From Methanosarcinales archaeon (GTDB taxonomy: Archaea > Halobacteriota > Methanosarcinia > Methanosarcinales > Methanocomedenaceae), in NCBI GenBank assembly GCA_030614485.1, contig JAUWTY010000077.1, forward strand, positions 1 to 6,024: DNA of 6,024 nucleotides, given 5' to 3'. Shown here piece after piece: positions 5,315 to 6,024 of this stretch; position 1 is the stretch's first letter; every line of letters begins with the position of its first letter. Position numbers and translations under genes: made by a program. The notes under the pieces were generated by a model that saw only the letters and a program-made list of their open reading frames with translations, was not told where the DNA came from and ran no database searches.

Positions 5315-6024
5315 ATGAAAGATTATGACTTGATAGTAATTGGTACTGGTTCTGCAATGAACATAGTCGGCCCGATGATAAACGCGAATCCTGATATGAA
5401 AATTGCAGTTATCGATAAGGATGATCCGGGGGGAATATGCCTTACAAGAGGGTGTATTCCATCAAAATTATTACTCTATCCTGCAGAGCTTATCAGGGAG
5501 ATAGGGACTGCAGGAAAATTTGGCATTGATGTGGAGATCAAGAACATTAATTTCAAAAAGGTAATGGAGAGGATGAGAGACCATATCTCTAAAGATATTG
5601 AGATGATACGCGATGGACTTTCCAGCGATGATATCATAGATTATTATCCCGAAATTGCCCAATTTATTGCTCCATATACATTGAAGGTCGGCAGTGAAAC
5701 AATTAAATCAAACATGATATTTCTCTGTACTGGCTCAAAAACCCTGGTGCCCCCAGTAAAAGGATTAGATGAGGTGCAATATCTCACAAGTGATACAGTA
5801 CTTAAATTGACAGAACTTCCGGATAGTATTGCCATCATAGGTGGCGGTTACATAGCAGCAGAATATGGACATTTCTTTTCTGCAATGGGTTCCAAAGTAA
5901 CTATCATAGGGAGAAATCCCCAGTTCATTCCTGAAGAAGAACCAGAGGTTTCAGCTCTGGCAAAGAAAGTAATGTCAGGACATATGGACCTGATAACGAA
6001 TCATGAAGTTATTGAGGTGCAAAA
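5315..6024 (+). CDS. Dihydrolipoamide dehydrogenase-like flavin disulfide oxidoreductase (5' part)
   Basis: Only the first 236 codons are present; the gene runs off the right edge. It belongs to the class I pyridine nucleotide-disulfide oxidoreductases, which pass electrons between NAD(P)H, FAD and a disulfide or another acceptor. Visible are the FAD-binding opening YDLIVIGTGSAMN (4-16), the redox pair in GGICLTRGCIPSK (39-51, C42 and C47), LCTGS (137-141), which closes the FAD domain, and the NAD(P) loop IIGGGYIAAEYG (174-185). The next strand ends in IIGR (197-200). An arginine rather than an acidic residue there may favour NADPH, which is inference. The C-terminal His-Glu pair lies outside the window. 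GTGSAMN and IPSK-LLLYPAE recall archaeal lipoamide dehydrogenases and mycothione reductases. No lipoyl acyltransferase is nearby, so the substrate may not be lipoamide. The ribosome site is weak (GGGG at 5302-5305). The protein lacks a signal peptide and is cytoplasmic. Confidence 0.9.
   Translation, partial: MKDYDLIVIGTGSAMNIVGPMINANPDMKIAVIDKDDPGGICLTRGCIPSKLLLYPAELIREIGTAGKFGIDVEIKNINFKKVMERMRDHISKDIEMIRDGLSSDDIIDYYPEIAQFIAPYTLKVGSETIKSNMIFLCTGSKTLVPPVKGLDEVQYLTSDTVLKLTELPDSIAIIGGGYIAAEYGHFFSAMGSKVTIIGRNPQFIPEEEPEVSALAKKVMSGHMDLITNHEVIEVQ

Overview
This window looks like a piece of a euryarchaeal chromosome, most likely Methanosarcinales or a methane-cycling relative (lineage is inference). 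The archaeal signals are AT-rich TATA-type boxes about 25-30 bases before likely transcript starts, Shine-Dalgarno sites of the GGTGA/GGAGG type, GTG and TTG starts, and an archaeal-style lipoprotein. The gene set fits an archaeon that acquired bacterial UvrABC repair and carries an Ino1-type inositol phosphate synthase.

Layout. Positions 1-144 are open in frame 1 and may be the 3' end of a gene entering from the left, though support is weak. From about 26 to 335 the DNA is mostly non-coding but has nested inverted repeats, the outermost an 18-base pair (26-43 / 318-335), around a GC-rich hairpin. A small four-cysteine protein gene, easily missed because of its size, lies at 467-637 on the plus strand. 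It converges on uvrB (650-2617, minus strand), with only 12 bases between the two stop codons. The 274-base region between the divergent uvrB and inositol phosphate synthase genes is AT-rich and holds two dyads and a direct repeat that look like operators. Next come inositol-1-phosphate synthase (2892-3995) and, overlapping its stop codon, a small thioredoxin-fold protein that has lost the usual CxxC site (3992-4330). After an AT-rich gap there is a secreted lipoprotein with a sulfite-oxidase-type molybdopterin domain (4590-5249). The last gene, 65 bases further on, is the first 236 codons of a flavin disulfide oxidoreductase of the dihydrolipoamide dehydrogenase / mycothione reductase family (5315 to the window end).

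How the genes relate. uvrB is a stand-alone repair gene here; uvrA and uvrC are not in the window. The inositol phosphate synthase and the thioredoxin-like gene form a translationally coupled pair, which suggests a joint role, but the function of the second protein is unknown. The molybdopterin lipoprotein and the flavoprotein are both redox enzymes on the same strand and may be co-transcribed, although they would act on opposite sides of the membrane. I see no tRNA, rRNA, CRISPR array or recognisable transposase. The most interesting items are the small cysteine protein, the cysteine-less thioredoxin fold coupled to inositol synthesis, and the nested inverted repeats at the left edge.
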